Assembly: GCA_021323735.1 (NCBI GenBank)
Contig: JAJPKM010000021.1
Coordinates: forward strand, 1-64,000
Direction of reading: 5' to 3'
Source of the DNA: Gammaproteobacteria bacterium
GTDB taxonomy: Bacteria; Pseudomonadota; Gammaproteobacteria; Steroidobacterales; Steroidobacteraceae
DNA length: 64,000 bases
Shown here: piece after piece, positions 1 to 9,029 of the stretch
How positions within the stretch are numbered: position 1 is the stretch's first letter
How the letters are laid out: each line of letters starts with the position of its first letter
Notes under the pieces: model-generated
What the model saw: only the letters and a program-made list of their open reading frames with translations
What the model was told of the DNA's origin: nothing
Database searches by the model: none
Program-made: the position numbers and the translations under genes

Positions 1-58
1 CGCCATAAGCCATACACTTCAAGGCGTTGCGACGCGACAGCAGCGATTCATCCGACAT
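1..58 (-). CDS. N-terminus of a Tat-exported protein (partial)
   Basis: Only the first 19 codons lie in the window; the gene continues beyond position 1. The translation begins MSDESLLSRRNALKCMAYG, whose SRRNALK is a twin-arginine export motif (known family rule: S/T-RR-x-hydrophobic). An AGGAG ribosome site lies about 8 bases upstream of the ATG at 58, which is why I prefer it over an in-frame ATG 6 bases earlier. The product is probably exported folded. The function cannot be read from this fragment. Confidence 0.6.
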   Translation of the reverse strand, partial: MSDESLLSRRNALKCMAYG

Positions 59-153
59 AGTCATCTCCTGGGGTTGACAGTTCTGCACTGAAAGACTCCC
101 CAACAGGTGGATTTATTCCATCTTTCGTTCAATTAATATGGGTACCTGGGGGT

Positions 154-846
154 TCAGACGCGCCCGGCCACGGGCAACGCCGCTCCGGAAATCGCGCCGG
201 CTGCATCCGAGACGAGAAACGCGATCACCTCGGCCACCGCTTTAGGGCTCACCCAGCGGGTGAAGTCCGCGTCGGGCATCTCCGCCCGATTGCGTGGTGT
301 GTCGAGGATGCTGGGCAGAACCGCATTTACCCGGATGCCCTGATCCTTCGTCTCATCAGCCAGGGCTTCGGTCAATTTCAAAACCCCGGCCTTTGACGCC
401 GCATAGGCACCCATTCCGCTGGTGGCCTTGATGGCTCCCATGGCGCCGACATTGACGATGCTGCCGCTCTTGCTTCGCAGCAGATGGGGAAGCACGGCCT
501 GGCAGGATGCGACGGCTGTCAGCAAGTTGACGCGGAACATGGCATCCCAACTATCCAGCGTGCTGCCCTCGAGCTGACCCCAGTGAAAGCCGCCCGCGAG
601 ATTGAGGAGCCCGTCGATTCGGCCGGTGTCCTTGAATACCTGAGCAGCAACTTTCGCCACGGCACCTGGGCGCAGGACATCGACTCCCGGATAACAGAGA
701 GCGGCCGGCGGATGCTCCGCGGCAAGGATGGATCGCCTTCCGAGGAGTGCAGGTCGGGCACCATTGGATATCAAGCAATCGGTCACTGCCGGGCCGAGGG
801 CGCCAAATGCACCGGTGACGATGAAAACCTTTCCCGATAGATTCAT
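154..846 (-). CDS. Short-chain dehydrogenase/reductase (SDR)
   Basis: Classical SDR oxidoreductase of 230 residues, the usual length for the family. The N-terminal Rossmann motif reads TGAFGALG (glycine-rich NAD(P)-binding loop). A conserved NLAGG follows near residue 85, and the catalytic set is Ser in NVGAMGA with YAASK (Tyr-x-x-x-Lys) near residues 150-155. The substrate is unknown; these enzymes reduce or oxidise a carbonyl/hydroxyl using NAD(P)H in the cytoplasm. The start is the ATG at 846, with AGAGGT about 10 bases upstream; a TTG just before it is also in frame. It is transcribed towards the Tat-protein gene, with a gap of about 95 bases that could hold a separate promoter. Confidence 0.9.
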   Translation of the reverse strand: MNLSGKVFIVTGAFGALGPAVTDCLISNGARPALLGRRSILAAEHPPAALCYPGVDVLRPGAVAKVAAQVFKDTGRIDGLLNLAGGFHWGQLEGSTLDSWDAMFRVNLLTAVASCQAVLPHLLRSKSGSIVNVGAMGAIKATSGMGAYAASKAGVLKLTEALADETKDQGIRVNAVLPSILDTPRNRAEMPDADFTRWVSPKAVAEVIAFLVSDAAGAISGAALPVAGRV

Positions 847-906
847 CAAATGGATACCTCTGGATTGGGCGGTCGCGCCGAACTGATTGACTCGAGCTCG
901 CCGATA

Positions 907-1548
907 TCAGGACTCGGCACGACTCTCAGAGGTTCTGAATTCGAACGTTCGATCGGCCGAGTGGATCCGCTCGGTCGTCGGGTGGATCCGCCACCGTTCG
1001 GCGGCCGGCAGCATGGCCGTGAGCGTGTCGTCTCTACGCCAGAAGTGATGAAACAGTGCCGCCGCGGCATGCAGGGCAATCAGTCCGAGCAAGGAGAAGC
1101 CCACTGCCTTGTGCAGGCTCAGGAGCGTCTGCGCCAGTTGTCGATTCTTCTCGATGAGTACCGGTAGCTGGCCGATGAAGTACAGATTCACCTGATCACC
1201 ATGGGCGTTCGTCTGCAGCAGGCCGAGCAGCGGCTGCGTCAGCAGCAGTGCGTACAGCGTGTACTCGGTGGCCACGGCTACGATTTGCATCGGCCGCGAC
1301 ATATCGCTCGGCCAATTGGGATACTTGGCAAAACAGCGCCACACGAACCGACCCATGGTCAGAACCCAAATGGTCAAGCCGACGGATCGATGCAGTTGTA
1401 GAAAGGCCATATGCGAAGATCGCGTGGTGGCGATGTCGATGGAAAATGCCAGCACGAAGACCAGCAGCATCAGCGCTGCGGTCAGCCAGTGGATCAGCCG
1501 GGTGGCCCAATCGAAAACTCGTAGTTCAGGAGCGCTGTCGGCACGCAT
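907..1548 (-). CDS. Cytochrome b561-type diheme membrane protein
   Basis: A 213-residue protein with four hydrophobic helices. The order of conserved pieces is typical of bacterial cytochrome b561 (CybB/YodB): an N-terminal RVFDWATRLIHWL with its histidine in helix 1, LHRSVGL at the start of helix 2, the third helix YALLLTQPLLGL, and LHKAVGFSLL...LIALHAAAALFHHF with histidines in helix 4. These histidines ligate two b hemes. The family moves electrons from quinol to periplasmic acceptors or superoxide. The ATG at 1548 puts the signature sequence at residue 9; the open frame extends further upstream but has no family resemblance there. It ends 61 bases from the SDR gene and is read in the same direction. 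Confidence 0.85.
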   Translation of the reverse strand: MRADSAPELRVFDWATRLIHWLTAALMLLVFVLAFSIDIATTRSSHMAFLQLHRSVGLTIWVLTMGRFVWRCFAKYPNWPSDMSRPMQIVAVATEYTLYALLLTQPLLGLLQTNAHGDQVNLYFIGQLPVLIEKNRQLAQTLLSLHKAVGFSLLGLIALHAAAALFHHFWRRDDTLTAMLPAAERWRIHPTTERIHSADRTFEFRTSESRAES

Positions 1549-1692
1549 CGTCTCTCTCTCGCTTCGAAGCCCTTTGTGGGCATGTACTGGAGAGACCTCT
1601 GCGGATGCGATTTTATTCCGGTGCACACGCTGCGCGTCCACCTCGCGCGCTGCCGCGCACATAAATGGCGCTTGCGCGTACACTACGCATCA

Positions 1693-3366
1693 ATGAACGC
1701 GGAGTGCTCAGACAGGCTTCTGGCCAATCCCTCATGCTTTTGCGGATTGCATCACGTCGCGTTGCTGGCGTTGGTGAGCTTGGCCGCATGCACTTCACTG
1801 CCCCCCGCGGCCACTCAGCCGAAAAGCATGACGCAGGCGGTGTCGCCGGCGCTCGAAACTCCGCTCGGTAAGGCAGTGGGTCCCTTGGCCGCGGGCCATG
1901 GCAGCGATTCCGGATTTCGGATGATATCCGCGGGTATCGATGGCCTTACGGCGCGTATCGAAGCGATCGACCTGGCGCAGCGCTCGATCGATATTCAGAC
2001 ATACATATTTCGCGCGGATGAGTCGGGCAACTTGGTGGTCGAAGCTTTGTTGCGGGCCGCCGAGCGCGGCGTGCGCATCCGTATCCTGGTCGATGATGGC
2101 GAGACGGTGGCCGGCGACGAAAAGATTCTTGCGCTGTCCGGACAGCCGGGATTCGAGGTGCGAATCTACAATCCCCTAAGGTACCGCGGACACAACCGGT
2201 TTCGCCGCGGCGTGGAGTTCTTGTTCAACAAGGCGCGGGTCGACTACCGAATGCACAATAAGCTGATGGTCGCCGACAACGTAGTGGCCATCATCGGCGG
2301 CCGAAATATCGGCAATCAATATTTTCAGATAGACCCTGCATCGCAATTCGGCGACGATGACTTGGTAGTCACAGGTCCCATCGTGCCGCGTTTGTCCGGT
2401 GTGTTCGACGAATTTTGGAATAGTCCCATCGCTATCCCCGCTCAAGCGGTGGACCAAGCCGACACCACGCCGCAGGCCCTGTCGGAGTACAAGAAGCAGT
2501 TGGCCCAGTACCTGCAACGACTCGATGCCAAACGCGTTGCCGGCGCGCAAAGCACACCGAACTCCTCGAATTCGCCGAACTCATCGAACACACCGAACAC
2601 GCAGAACACGTCAAGTCATCCGTTCCTGGACATCGGATCGGGCCGCGTAACTTGGCGCTGGGCCCCCATGAAACTGGTTTACGACAGCCCGGACAAGAAG
2701 GATGTCGCCAAGGGCGAGGTACCGGGCCGTTTGATCTACAAGGCCATCGCGGATCAGGCGAACGCGGTTTCAAGCGAGCTGATCATGGTCACGCCCTATT
2801 TCGTACCCACCCAGGATGAGATGGCGGGGATCGAGCATGAGCGAGAGCGGGATGCCCGCGTGCGCATTTTGACCAACTCGCTGGAGACTGCACCCAGTTT
2901 GGGAGCGCAATCCGGCTACGGTCATTTTCGCGTGAAATTGTTGAAGGCCGGTGTGGAACTGCACGAAGTGCGCGCATTGTTGGGGAGTGCGCGAGGCAGT
3001 GGACAGGGCAGGGCGATTTCGCGCCACGGCAACTATGGGTTGCACGCCAAACTATATGTATTTGACCGCAAGATTTCATTCGTGGGTTCGCTGAACTTCG
3101 ATCAGCGCTCCAATCACCTGAACACCGAAATCGGCCTGCTCGTGGCGAGTCCGGAACTATCGGGCGAAATTGCGGCACGGTTCGAGGCTCTGACCCAGCT
3201 CGACAATTCCTATGCCGTGACCTTGGGTGATGACGGTAAACACCTGGTGTGGACGACGCAGGAAAACGGCACCTTGGTTCACCGCCGGAAAGAACCCGCT
3301 CGAAATGCCTGGCAGCGAGCCGAGGTACGGCTCCTGTCCCTGCTTCCCTTGGATCCTGAGCTCTGA
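1693..3366 (+). CDS. Phospholipase D-family lipoprotein (cardiolipin synthase-like)
   Basis: A 557-residue protein beginning with a lipoprotein signal whose lipobox is LAAC, so it should be lipid-anchored in the envelope. Two HKD motifs mark the PLD superfamily: HNKLMVAD in the first half and HAKLYVFD followed by GSLNFDQRS in the second. Together they form one active site that exchanges phosphodiester groups (phosphatidyl transfer or hydrolysis). A low-complexity Asn/Ser/Pro/Thr insert (positions about 2560-2615, repeated NSSN, NTPN, NTQN units) separates the halves and is probably a linker. The start at 1693 is chosen because it places the signal peptide at the N-terminus. Known relatives include periplasmic PLD lipoproteins next to cytochrome b561 genes, but here the two genes are divergent. 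Confidence 0.88.
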   Translation: MNAECSDRLLANPSCFCGLHHVALLALVSLAACTSLPPAATQPKSMTQAVSPALETPLGKAVGPLAAGHGSDSGFRMISAGIDGLTARIEAIDLAQRSIDIQTYIFRADESGNLVVEALLRAAERGVRIRILVDDGETVAGDEKILALSGQPGFEVRIYNPLRYRGHNRFRRGVEFLFNKARVDYRMHNKLMVADNVVAIIGGRNIGNQYFQIDPASQFGDDDLVVTGPIVPRLSGVFDEFWNSPIAIPAQAVDQADTTPQALSEYKKQLAQYLQRLDAKRVAGAQSTPNSSNSPNSSNTPNTQNTSSHPFLDIGSGRVTWRWAPMKLVYDSPDKKDVAKGEVPGRLIYKAIADQANAVSSELIMVTPYFVPTQDEMAGIEHERERDARVRILTNSLETAPSLGAQSGYGHFRVKLLKAGVELHEVRALLGSARGSGQGRAISRHGNYGLHAKLYVFDRKISFVGSLNFDQRSNHLNTEIGLLVASPELSGEIAARFEALTQLDNSYAVTLGDDGKHLVWTTQENGTLVHRRKEPARNAWQRAEVRLLSLLPLDPEL

Positions 3367-3566
3367 GTCTGGCCGGCCCTGGATAGTTGCGGTACATCGA
3401 GCGGGCGACAAACTCGAGGTCTATGCGCTGCGGCATGCTCGGCCGGTAGGACGAGTCTTACCGCACAATGTCGCGCTCGGCCAATGCGTTCGAACACGAT
3501 CTGAGGCGAAATCAGCGCAGGAATGCATACCATGTCTGCGCGCCACAACCGCGTGTCCACCGACTT

Positions 3567-4958
3567 ATGACCCGTCCCGTCAAGAGCAAGGGGGTCGCGA
3601 CACTGCGCCCGCCCGATGTGGAGGCCCTGCCCCGAGTCGAACTCTTGGATGCCTGTCTGCAGGCGGTTCCGGATGCGGTGGTTGTATTGGACGAGAACAG
3701 AAAGGCGGTATATATGAATCGCGCCGCCGAATCCTTGAGCGGCTGGAGTTCAAGCCGCGCAATCGGCAAGGCCATCACGGAGATTTGGCGCACGGACGAC
3801 GAGGCAACGGCATCCGCTCTGACATCTCCATCCGCGTCCTTCAATCACGCGGTGCTGTCGAACCGTATTGGCGCCAAGGTGGAGATCGAGCAGCAAATTA
3901 CTCCGCTGGGCAGTAAAAACGGCGGTGCGCTGGGTTTCATATTGTTGGCGCGCGCATGCCCGAATCAGCATGACGAAGCGCCGCCGCGGCGCGCGATGTC
4001 TTTCGACGGGCATGCCGACGGCTTGTTCGAGGAACGAGAGCGTGCGCAGGTGACGCTGGATTCCATCGGCGATGCCGTCGTGAGCACGGATTTTCGCGGC
4101 CATGTCGCCTACCTGAACAAAGCTGCCGAGCGCTTGACCGGATGGATGCAGGCCGACGCCGCAGGTTTGCCGGCAGGGAGGGTCTTTCAACTCGTGGATG
4201 TCGACACCGGCCAGCCGACGCCCTGTCCCGCCACGGAAGCCATTATCGAAAATCAGCGACGCGCGCCGGCGGCGGCAAGCTGCGTATTAGTGCGCCGCGA
4301 CGGCGAGGCGGTGGCGGTGGAAGTTGCCGCAACACCCATTCACGATCGTCTTGGCGGTGTCGTGGGCGCGGTGATGGTGGGGCACGACGTGACGGCGGCT
4401 CGCAAGCTCTCGGACAAGCTCGCCCATTTGGCGCTGCATGATCATCTGACCGATCTGCCCAACCGAACCCTGTTCAACGACCGCATCGAACACGCCATCA
4501 CCTTGGCCCACCGTACCGGCAGCCATTTGTCGCTGCTGTACATCGATCTGGACCGATTCAAGGAAATCAACGATACGCTGGGCCATCTCGTGGGCGACGA
4601 AGTGCTGAGGATGGCCGCAAATCGACTGCTCAACTGCGTCCGCGCCTCCGACACCGTAAGCCGTCAAGGCGGGGATGAATTTCTGGCGTTGCTGATCGAT
4701 TGCGACCTCGAGGAGGCGAACAGCTGTGCGCAGAAGATCCTGGATTCACTCTCCGCGCCGTACGTGATTGGGACAAATCGCCTGGTGCTGTCCGCGAGCA
4801 TTGGAGTCGCGCAGTATCCCGAAGATGCGACGGACACGGCGGCTCTCATCAAGGCGGCGGATACCGCGATGTATGTGGTCAAGTGTGCAGGCCGCGCGAC
4901 CCGCGCCGAATCCTCGTATTCAATCGCTGGGCACGAAAATCCACAGCAGAACATATAA
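3567..4958 (+). CDS. PAS-PAS diguanylate cyclase (GGDEF)
   Basis: A 463-residue cytoplasmic signalling protein. An N-terminal PAS domain (about residues 20-130, with VPDAVVVLDENRKAVYMN) is followed by a second PAS (about 145-290, SIGDAVVSTDFRGHVAYLN, and GHDVTAARK at its end). A C-terminal GGDEF domain (about 295-455) follows. The signature GGDEF is intact in QGGDEFLAL, as are DHLTDLPNR and DLDRFKEINDT, so the enzyme should make cyclic di-GMP. No EAL domain and no transmembrane segment are present. The start is the ATG at 3567; an in-frame upstream extension to 3468 lacks family features. The last 39 bases overlap the tail of the convergent PspC gene. Confidence 0.9.
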   Translation: MTRPVKSKGVATLRPPDVEALPRVELLDACLQAVPDAVVVLDENRKAVYMNRAAESLSGWSSSRAIGKAITEIWRTDDEATASALTSPSASFNHAVLSNRIGAKVEIEQQITPLGSKNGGALGFILLARACPNQHDEAPPRRAMSFDGHADGLFEERERAQVTLDSIGDAVVSTDFRGHVAYLNKAAERLTGWMQADAAGLPAGRVFQLVDVDTGQPTPCPATEAIIENQRRAPAAASCVLVRRDGEAVAVEVAATPIHDRLGGVVGAVMVGHDVTAARKLSDKLAHLALHDHLTDLPNRTLFNDRIEHAITLAHRTGSHLSLLYIDLDRFKEINDTLGHLVGDEVLRMAANRLLNCVRASDTVSRQGGDEFLALLIDCDLEEANSCAQKILDSLSAPYVIGTNRLVLSASIGVAQYPEDATDTAALIKAADTAMYVVKCAGRATRAESSYSIAGHENPQQNI

Positions 4959-5237
4959 GAGTAGGCCAGCCCCCAAACAGATGAACAGTGCCGTAAAAAG
5001 TAGCCGCCATACCCAGGACTCGGTTCCCGTGGCTCGGGCAATTCCGCCGCATACGCCACCGAACCATCGATCGGTACGGCTGCGACGAAATGTATTGACG
5101 GCGAATGAATGCGGTTCGTGAGGACGAGCCTGCTCGGCCCCCAAGAGGCGTTCCTTGGCGCGGATGAACTCCTCCTCCGTCAAGCCGCCACTTGCGCGCA
5201 ATTCCGCCAGTTTGCTCAGTTCGTCAGCCAGCGCCAT
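4920..5237 (-). CDS. SHOCT-PspC domain membrane protein
   Basis: A 105-residue protein with two modules. The first 30 residues form a SHOCT-like short helical motif (LSKLAELRASGGLTEEEFI). Residues about 50-105 are a PspC domain (DRWFGGVCGGIARATG) ending in a strongly hydrophobic helix (LLFTALFICLGAGLLLYVLLW) and the family-typical FVPSD. PspC proteins sit in the inner membrane and take part in the phage-shock/membrane-stress response. Here the gene stands alone, without pspA or pspB, so its role is inferred from the family only. It converges on and overlaps the GGDEF gene by 39 bases, an arrangement in which each message is partly antisense to the other. Confidence 0.85.
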   Translation of the reverse strand: MALADELSKLAELRASGGLTEEEFIRAKERLLGAEQARPHEPHSFAVNTFRRSRTDRWFGGVCGGIARATGTESWVWRLLFTALFICLGAGLLLYVLLWIFVPSD

Positions 5238-5615
5238 AAGTACTCCCTTTAAGATGAGGTCTCTTTAAGATGCCCCCACAGACTTAGAACACCGCAATAG
5301 ACAAAAAGTAACACTAGGGGCTATCCAGAAGCGATTTATTTGCCTGCTCCTCGTGGCGATTGCCAATGGGAGTGTTGAGCCGGCCTAGGTTCCTGCACGA
5401 GTTGCCGACGAGCTGCGATGGCGGCATGGATGAATGTACAGTACCGCCTCGAAGACTGTGCAATATGCGCTACTATCGGTAAAGCAGGCACTCGTGAGTT
5501 GGGCGCATGCGAAATGCACATCGAACGGCCGTTGGATGCGTGTGGATTATGGAGAAACGAAGCTTCAAGATCCGCAAATGCCGCTTACAGTAAAACTAAC
5601 CAGAAGGATTGGCGC
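5238..5615. other. Intergenic stretch, 378 bases, no supportable gene
   Basis: This gap separates the start of the PspC gene from the start of the exported methyltransferase-like gene. Open frames on both strands here have no recognisable features or ribosome sites. It presumably carries the two divergent promoters, but I could not single out convincing -35/-10 pairs. Confidence 0.5.
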
Positions 5616-6311
5616 ATGCGCAAGCTCGGATTGTCTTTAACGCTGGCTATCTCGATCGGCGCGGGTACCGGCGCATTTTCGCAATCCGCTGCGCCTACGC
5701 TCGATCCTGCGTGGAAGGCGCCGGAGGTCGTCGCATTCATCGGACTCAAGGCGGGTGACAAAGTAGCCGACATCGTGGCGGGACGCCTGACGGCATCGCT
5801 TGCGCAGGCCGTTGGGCCGTCCGGAAAAGTGTACGCCGTTGAGACGGCCGAAGTCGCCAAGGCCTATCCCGAAGCATTGAAGCACATGAAGACGTTGGCG
5901 AATCAGTCGCCCAATGTCATCGTCAGCGCGGAGCCGGTCGCATCCGCTTTGCCGCCGGGACTCGACGCCGTTTTCATTAGGCAGAATTATCATGATCTGT
6001 ACGACAAGTTCATGGGACCCGCGGATGTACCCGCCTTCAATAAGGCGGTCTTTGCCGCTCTGAAACCGGGCGGTGTCTATGTCGTCTTGGATCACGCAGC
6101 GGCGGCAGGTTCGGGCGTCAGCGCAACCGATACCCTGCATCGGATCGATCCGGCAAGGGTGAAGGCCGACGTGTTGGCGGCCGGCTTTAAGCTGGATGCG
6201 GAGAGTTCAATTCTCGCGAACACGGCCGACGATCACACCAAGAATGTGTTCGATCCGTCCGTCCGCGGTCATACCGACCAGTTCCTGTTTCGCTTCAAAA
6301 AGCCGAATTGA
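5616..6311 (+). CDS. Exported class I methyltransferase-like protein
   Basis: A 231-residue protein with an N-terminal signal peptide (MRKLGLSLTLAISIGAGTGAFSQ), so it is predicted to work in the periplasm. The mature part resembles S-adenosylmethionine methyltransferases: a motif-I-like region GDKVADIVAGRLTASLAQAVG, KVYAVETAE for the second strand, and KPGGVYVVLDHAAAAG after it. The usual GxGxG of motif I is replaced by ADIVAGRL, so cofactor binding is uncertain. Exported proteins of this type are known in several proteobacterial genomes without assigned substrates. The ATG at 5616 has an AGAAGGA site about 7 bases upstream; the longer in-frame extension would bury the signal peptide. Confidence 0.75.
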   Translation: MRKLGLSLTLAISIGAGTGAFSQSAAPTLDPAWKAPEVVAFIGLKAGDKVADIVAGRLTASLAQAVGPSGKVYAVETAEVAKAYPEALKHMKTLANQSPNVIVSAEPVASALPPGLDAVFIRQNYHDLYDKFMGPADVPAFNKAVFAALKPGGVYVVLDHAAAAGSGVSATDTLHRIDPARVKADVLAAGFKLDAESSILANTADDHTKNVFDPSVRGHTDQFLFRFKKPN

Positions 6312-6350
6312 CCGCAAGTGCGGCCCGGCCGATAAATTAACGACCCTGCC

Positions 6351-6515
6351 TCAGCGCGGAAGCAAGATGGCGGCGATCACGGCGAAATACGCCAGAACCA
6401 GCGCGCCACCGGCGAGGAAATGCCACCAATCCCTCTTTTCGGGGTGCTGCTGGCGAAACGCAGCGACGCAGCCGATGATGAGGATGATATGAGCGATGCC
6501 TCCGATGAGCACCAT
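6351..6515 (-). CDS. Small two-helix membrane protein
   Basis: A predicted 54-residue protein of unknown function. It has two hydrophobic segments (MVLIGGIAHIILIIGCVAAF and LAGGALVLAYFAVIAAILLP) separated by a charged turn (RQQHPEKRDWW). The conserved-looking Trp pair and charge pattern suggest a real small membrane protein rather than a shadow, but no ribosome site is obvious. A longer form starting at a TTG at 6563 is possible. It is convergent with the exported methyltransferase-like gene. Confidence 0.4.
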   Translation of the reverse strand: MVLIGGIAHIILIIGCVAAFRQQHPEKRDWWHFLAGGALVLAYFAVIAAILLPR

Positions 6516-6684
6516 CAGCGTGTCGGGCCGATGTATGTGCCCGGTACTCAACAAGGTCCACAATTCGTGACCCTCAAGCGCTTTTCCGTGCTGCGAAGCT
6601 GGAACTATGAAGTGTCGGAAGCCGGGATCTCCGCGGCATGTGCGACCTCGATCGCGATCGGGGCCTAAATCGACTAGTAGGGGA

Positions 6685-6761
6685 TGGTGGTGAAGGAGGG
6701 AGTTGAACCCTCGACCCCGGCGTTATGAATGCCGTGCTCTAACCAACTGAGCTACTTCACC
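6685..6761 (-). tRNA. tRNA-Met (anticodon CAT)
   Basis: A 77-base cloverleaf on the reverse strand. Acceptor arms are GGTGAAG and CTTCACC, the D stem is GCTC/GAGC, the anticodon loop is TTCATAA giving anticodon CAT, the T arm is GAGGG-TTCAACT-CCCTC, and the 3' CCA is encoded. Overall similarity is to elongator tRNA-Met rather than initiator, which would have an unpaired first acceptor pair and three G-C pairs in the anticodon stem. The lowest pair of the anticodon stem is an A-C mismatch (pairs 31-39). A tRNA-Ile with CAT modified to lysidine cannot be fully excluded by eye. Confidence 0.93.
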
Positions 6762-6775
6762 ACGGAGAGGCGCGA

Positions 6776-6804
6776 ATTCTTGGGGAGTGAAGCCTCGCTG
6801 TCAA
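6776..6804 (-). promoter_or_regulatory. Sigma-70-type promoter of the tRNA-Met gene
   Basis: On the reverse strand TTGACA (6799-6804) is followed after 17 bases by AAGAAT (6776-6781), then a GC-rich discriminator before the mature tRNA at 6761. Spacing and the perfect -35 support the call. The -10 matches the consensus at four of six positions. Confidence 0.55.
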
Positions 6805-6992
6805 CCAATCGAGATAATAAATAAATAAATCAATAAGTTACGTGAAGTGAGGCCGGTAAGGCATGCCGCTAGATCGCCAAGGGGCAGGCGCGACGCCGGG
6901 CCGGCGTGGTCGTCCACGGCAGTCACTGGTGTATGTTTCAATGAAAGGCGAGAAGCTGCTTGGGCGATTTTTTTATAGTACGGAGACTGCGC

Positions 6993-7610
6993 TTGTTCTA
7001 TGAACCCAGCAAGAGAAACCATGGCCTATTGCACGACCCTCTCAAGGCAATCATAGCGCCACGTCCGATCGGGTGGATTTCCTCTAGGAGTCTCAAGGGT
7101 GAGATCAATCTTGCGCCATACTCATTTTTCAACGGCGTATCGAGCGATCCACCGATTGTGATGTTTTCTTCGGAGGGGCGTAAGGATTCACTCGCGTTCG
7201 TCGAAGAGACCCGCGAATTCGTCTGCAATCTTGCGACCTGGGATCTGCGCCTTCAGATGAATGCGACTTCAGGATCCTTTCCGCGGGGTGTCAATGAAAT
7301 GAAGGAGGCGGGGCTGGAGGCGGCCCCGTCGATTCTGGTGCAGGCGCCGCGAGTCCAAGCATCACCGTGCGCGTTGGAATGCAAGTGGCTGCAGACGACT
7401 CATCTCAAGAATATCCGCGATGAAGACACAGACAGGTATGTCGTGTTCGGCCAGGTGGTAGGCATTCATATTGACGAGCGGTTCATCAAGGACGGTATGT
7501 TGGACACGGCAGCAATGCAGCCGATTGCGCGCGCCGGTTATCACGAGTATTTCGTTTCGACATCGGAGACAAAATTTTCGATGCGACGCCCCTCAGGTGG
7601 AGGGAAGTGA
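6993..7610 (+). CDS. Flavin reductase-like domain protein
   Basis: A 205-residue FMN-binding protein of the flavin reductase-like (split-barrel) family. Recognisable pieces are FYEPSKRNHGLLHDP at the N-terminus, IAPRPIGWISSRS, NLAPYSFFNGVSSDPP with the phosphate-binding region, EFVCNLATWDL and a late ARAGYHEYF. Members either reduce free flavin with NAD(P)H or bind FMN in small oxidoreductases. I place the start at a TTG (6993) because family members begin with FYEPxKRNHG and a CGGAG site lies about 7 bases upstream; a longer frame starts at 6960. It lies downstream of tRNA-Met on the opposite strand, with about 230 bases between. Confidence 0.85.
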   Translation: MFYEPSKRNHGLLHDPLKAIIAPRPIGWISSRSLKGEINLAPYSFFNGVSSDPPIVMFSSEGRKDSLAFVEETREFVCNLATWDLRLQMNATSGSFPRGVNEMKEAGLEAAPSILVQAPRVQASPCALECKWLQTTHLKNIRDEDTDRYVVFGQVVGIHIDERFIKDGMLDTAAMQPIARAGYHEYFVSTSETKFSMRRPSGGGK

Positions 7611-7766
7611 GTGCCGCGCTGACGCGCAAGGGCGAACAACGTCGTGGCGAACGCGTAGAGACGGTGGCGAAGGGGGGCGACGAATGAGGGCGAGCGTGCC
7701 CTAAACGGTGGACGCAAGTATACTGGCCGCGGCGAATGTCGCGATTCTAGCGTGGAGCTTAAGCTT

Positions 7767-9005
7767 ATGCAGCGAGATCTTGACCCTTTGGCGCAGTCAC
7801 GGCGACATTTTATCGCAGGCTTAAGCGGTCTTGGCTTCACCGGATTGCTCGGTGCGTCGGCGTGGAGCGGTACCGACGAATCCGTGGTCTTTCCCTTCGT
7901 CAACGGAGAACGCAACCTGGTCAAGACCTTTCCGCAGAAGGGCTCGATGGTTTTGCAGCGCACACGGCCACCCTTGCTTGAAACGCCCTTTGAGGTGTTC
8001 GATCAAGGTGTCTTCACGCCCAACGATCGCTTCTACGTACGTTGGCACCTGGCCAATATTCCTACGGTGGTCGATCCCGCCACCTTTCGGCTCAACATCC
8101 GCGGTCATGTCGGGCAGCCGGTAAGCTTCACCCTCGATGACCTAGTGCGGAAATTCAAACCGATGGAGATCGCGGCGGTCAATCAATGTTCAGGTAATTC
8201 GCGTGCATTCTTCACCCCGCGCGTGGCGGGCGGGCAATGGGCGAACGGAGCTATGGGCAACGCCGTGTGGAGGGGCGTGAGCCTGAAGGCGTTGTTGGAT
8301 CGTGCCGGCGTCAAGACCGGAGCGCTCCAAGTCCGATTCAACGGGCTCGATACCGGCATTCTTCCGCAAACCCCGGATTTCATGAAATCGCTGGATGTGG
8401 ATCATTCACTCGATGGAGAAGTGATGGTCGCGTATGCGATGAATGGAGAGCCGCTACCGCTTTTGAACGGCTATCCGTTGCGGTTGGTCGTTCCCGGCTG
8501 GTATGCGACCTACTGGGTCAAAATGCTCAATGACATTGAGGTGCTGGATAAACCCGATGACAACTTTTGGATGACGCGTGCCTACCTGATTCCCGACACG
8601 CCGTTCGCGGATGTCGTGCCCGGACAGCAGGGTGTAAAAACGATTCCCATCAATCGTATGCTTCCGCGTTCATTCTTCACGAATATTCAGGACCAGGCGA
8701 AACTCAAGGTCGGCGAGACAACGACTGTACGTGGCATCGCGTTTGGCGGGGACACGGGACTCGCAAAGGTATTGTTCTCAGGCGATGGGGGAAGCCAGTG
8801 GCAGGAGGCGAGGCTGGGGCCGGATCACGGCAAGTACAGCTTCAGACAATGGAGCGTAGATTTCCGGCTTGCGTCTGCCCAACCGCAAAAACTCCTGGTC
8901 AAGGCGTTCAATACGGCCGGCGCATCGCAGCCCGAGCGCGCCAACTGGAATGGACCGGGTTACATGCGCAATGTCGTTGAATCCGTCTCGGTCCAACCCG
9001 CTTAG
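7767..9005 (+). CDS. sorA: Sulfite dehydrogenase molybdopterin subunit (SorA-like)
   Basis: A 412-residue protein of the sulfite oxidase molybdenum-cofactor family. A Tat signal is visible (SRRHFIAGLSGLGFTGLLG), so folded protein is exported to the periplasm. The cofactor-ligating cysteine is in VNQCSGNSR (about residue 141), and RFYVRWHLANIP and GYPLRLVVPGWYATYWVK are conserved family stretches. A C-terminal dimerisation domain begins around residue 290. The reaction is presumably sulfite to sulfate, with electrons passed to the cytochrome encoded 24 bases downstream, the SorAB arrangement. The start ATG at 7767 has GGAG about 9 bases upstream. Relatives act on other oxyanions, so sulfite is the likely but unproven substrate. 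Confidence 0.85.
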   Translation: MQRDLDPLAQSRRHFIAGLSGLGFTGLLGASAWSGTDESVVFPFVNGERNLVKTFPQKGSMVLQRTRPPLLETPFEVFDQGVFTPNDRFYVRWHLANIPTVVDPATFRLNIRGHVGQPVSFTLDDLVRKFKPMEIAAVNQCSGNSRAFFTPRVAGGQWANGAMGNAVWRGVSLKALLDRAGVKTGALQVRFNGLDTGILPQTPDFMKSLDVDHSLDGEVMVAYAMNGEPLPLLNGYPLRLVVPGWYATYWVKMLNDIEVLDKPDDNFWMTRAYLIPDTPFADVVPGQQGVKTIPINRMLPRSFFTNIQDQAKLKVGETTTVRGIAFGGDTGLAKVLFSGDGGSQWQEARLGPDHGKYSFRQWSVDFRLASAQPQKLLVKAFNTAGASQPERANWNGPGYMRNVVESVSVQPA

Positions 9006-9029
9006 CTCACCCGAAGACGAGGCACGAAA

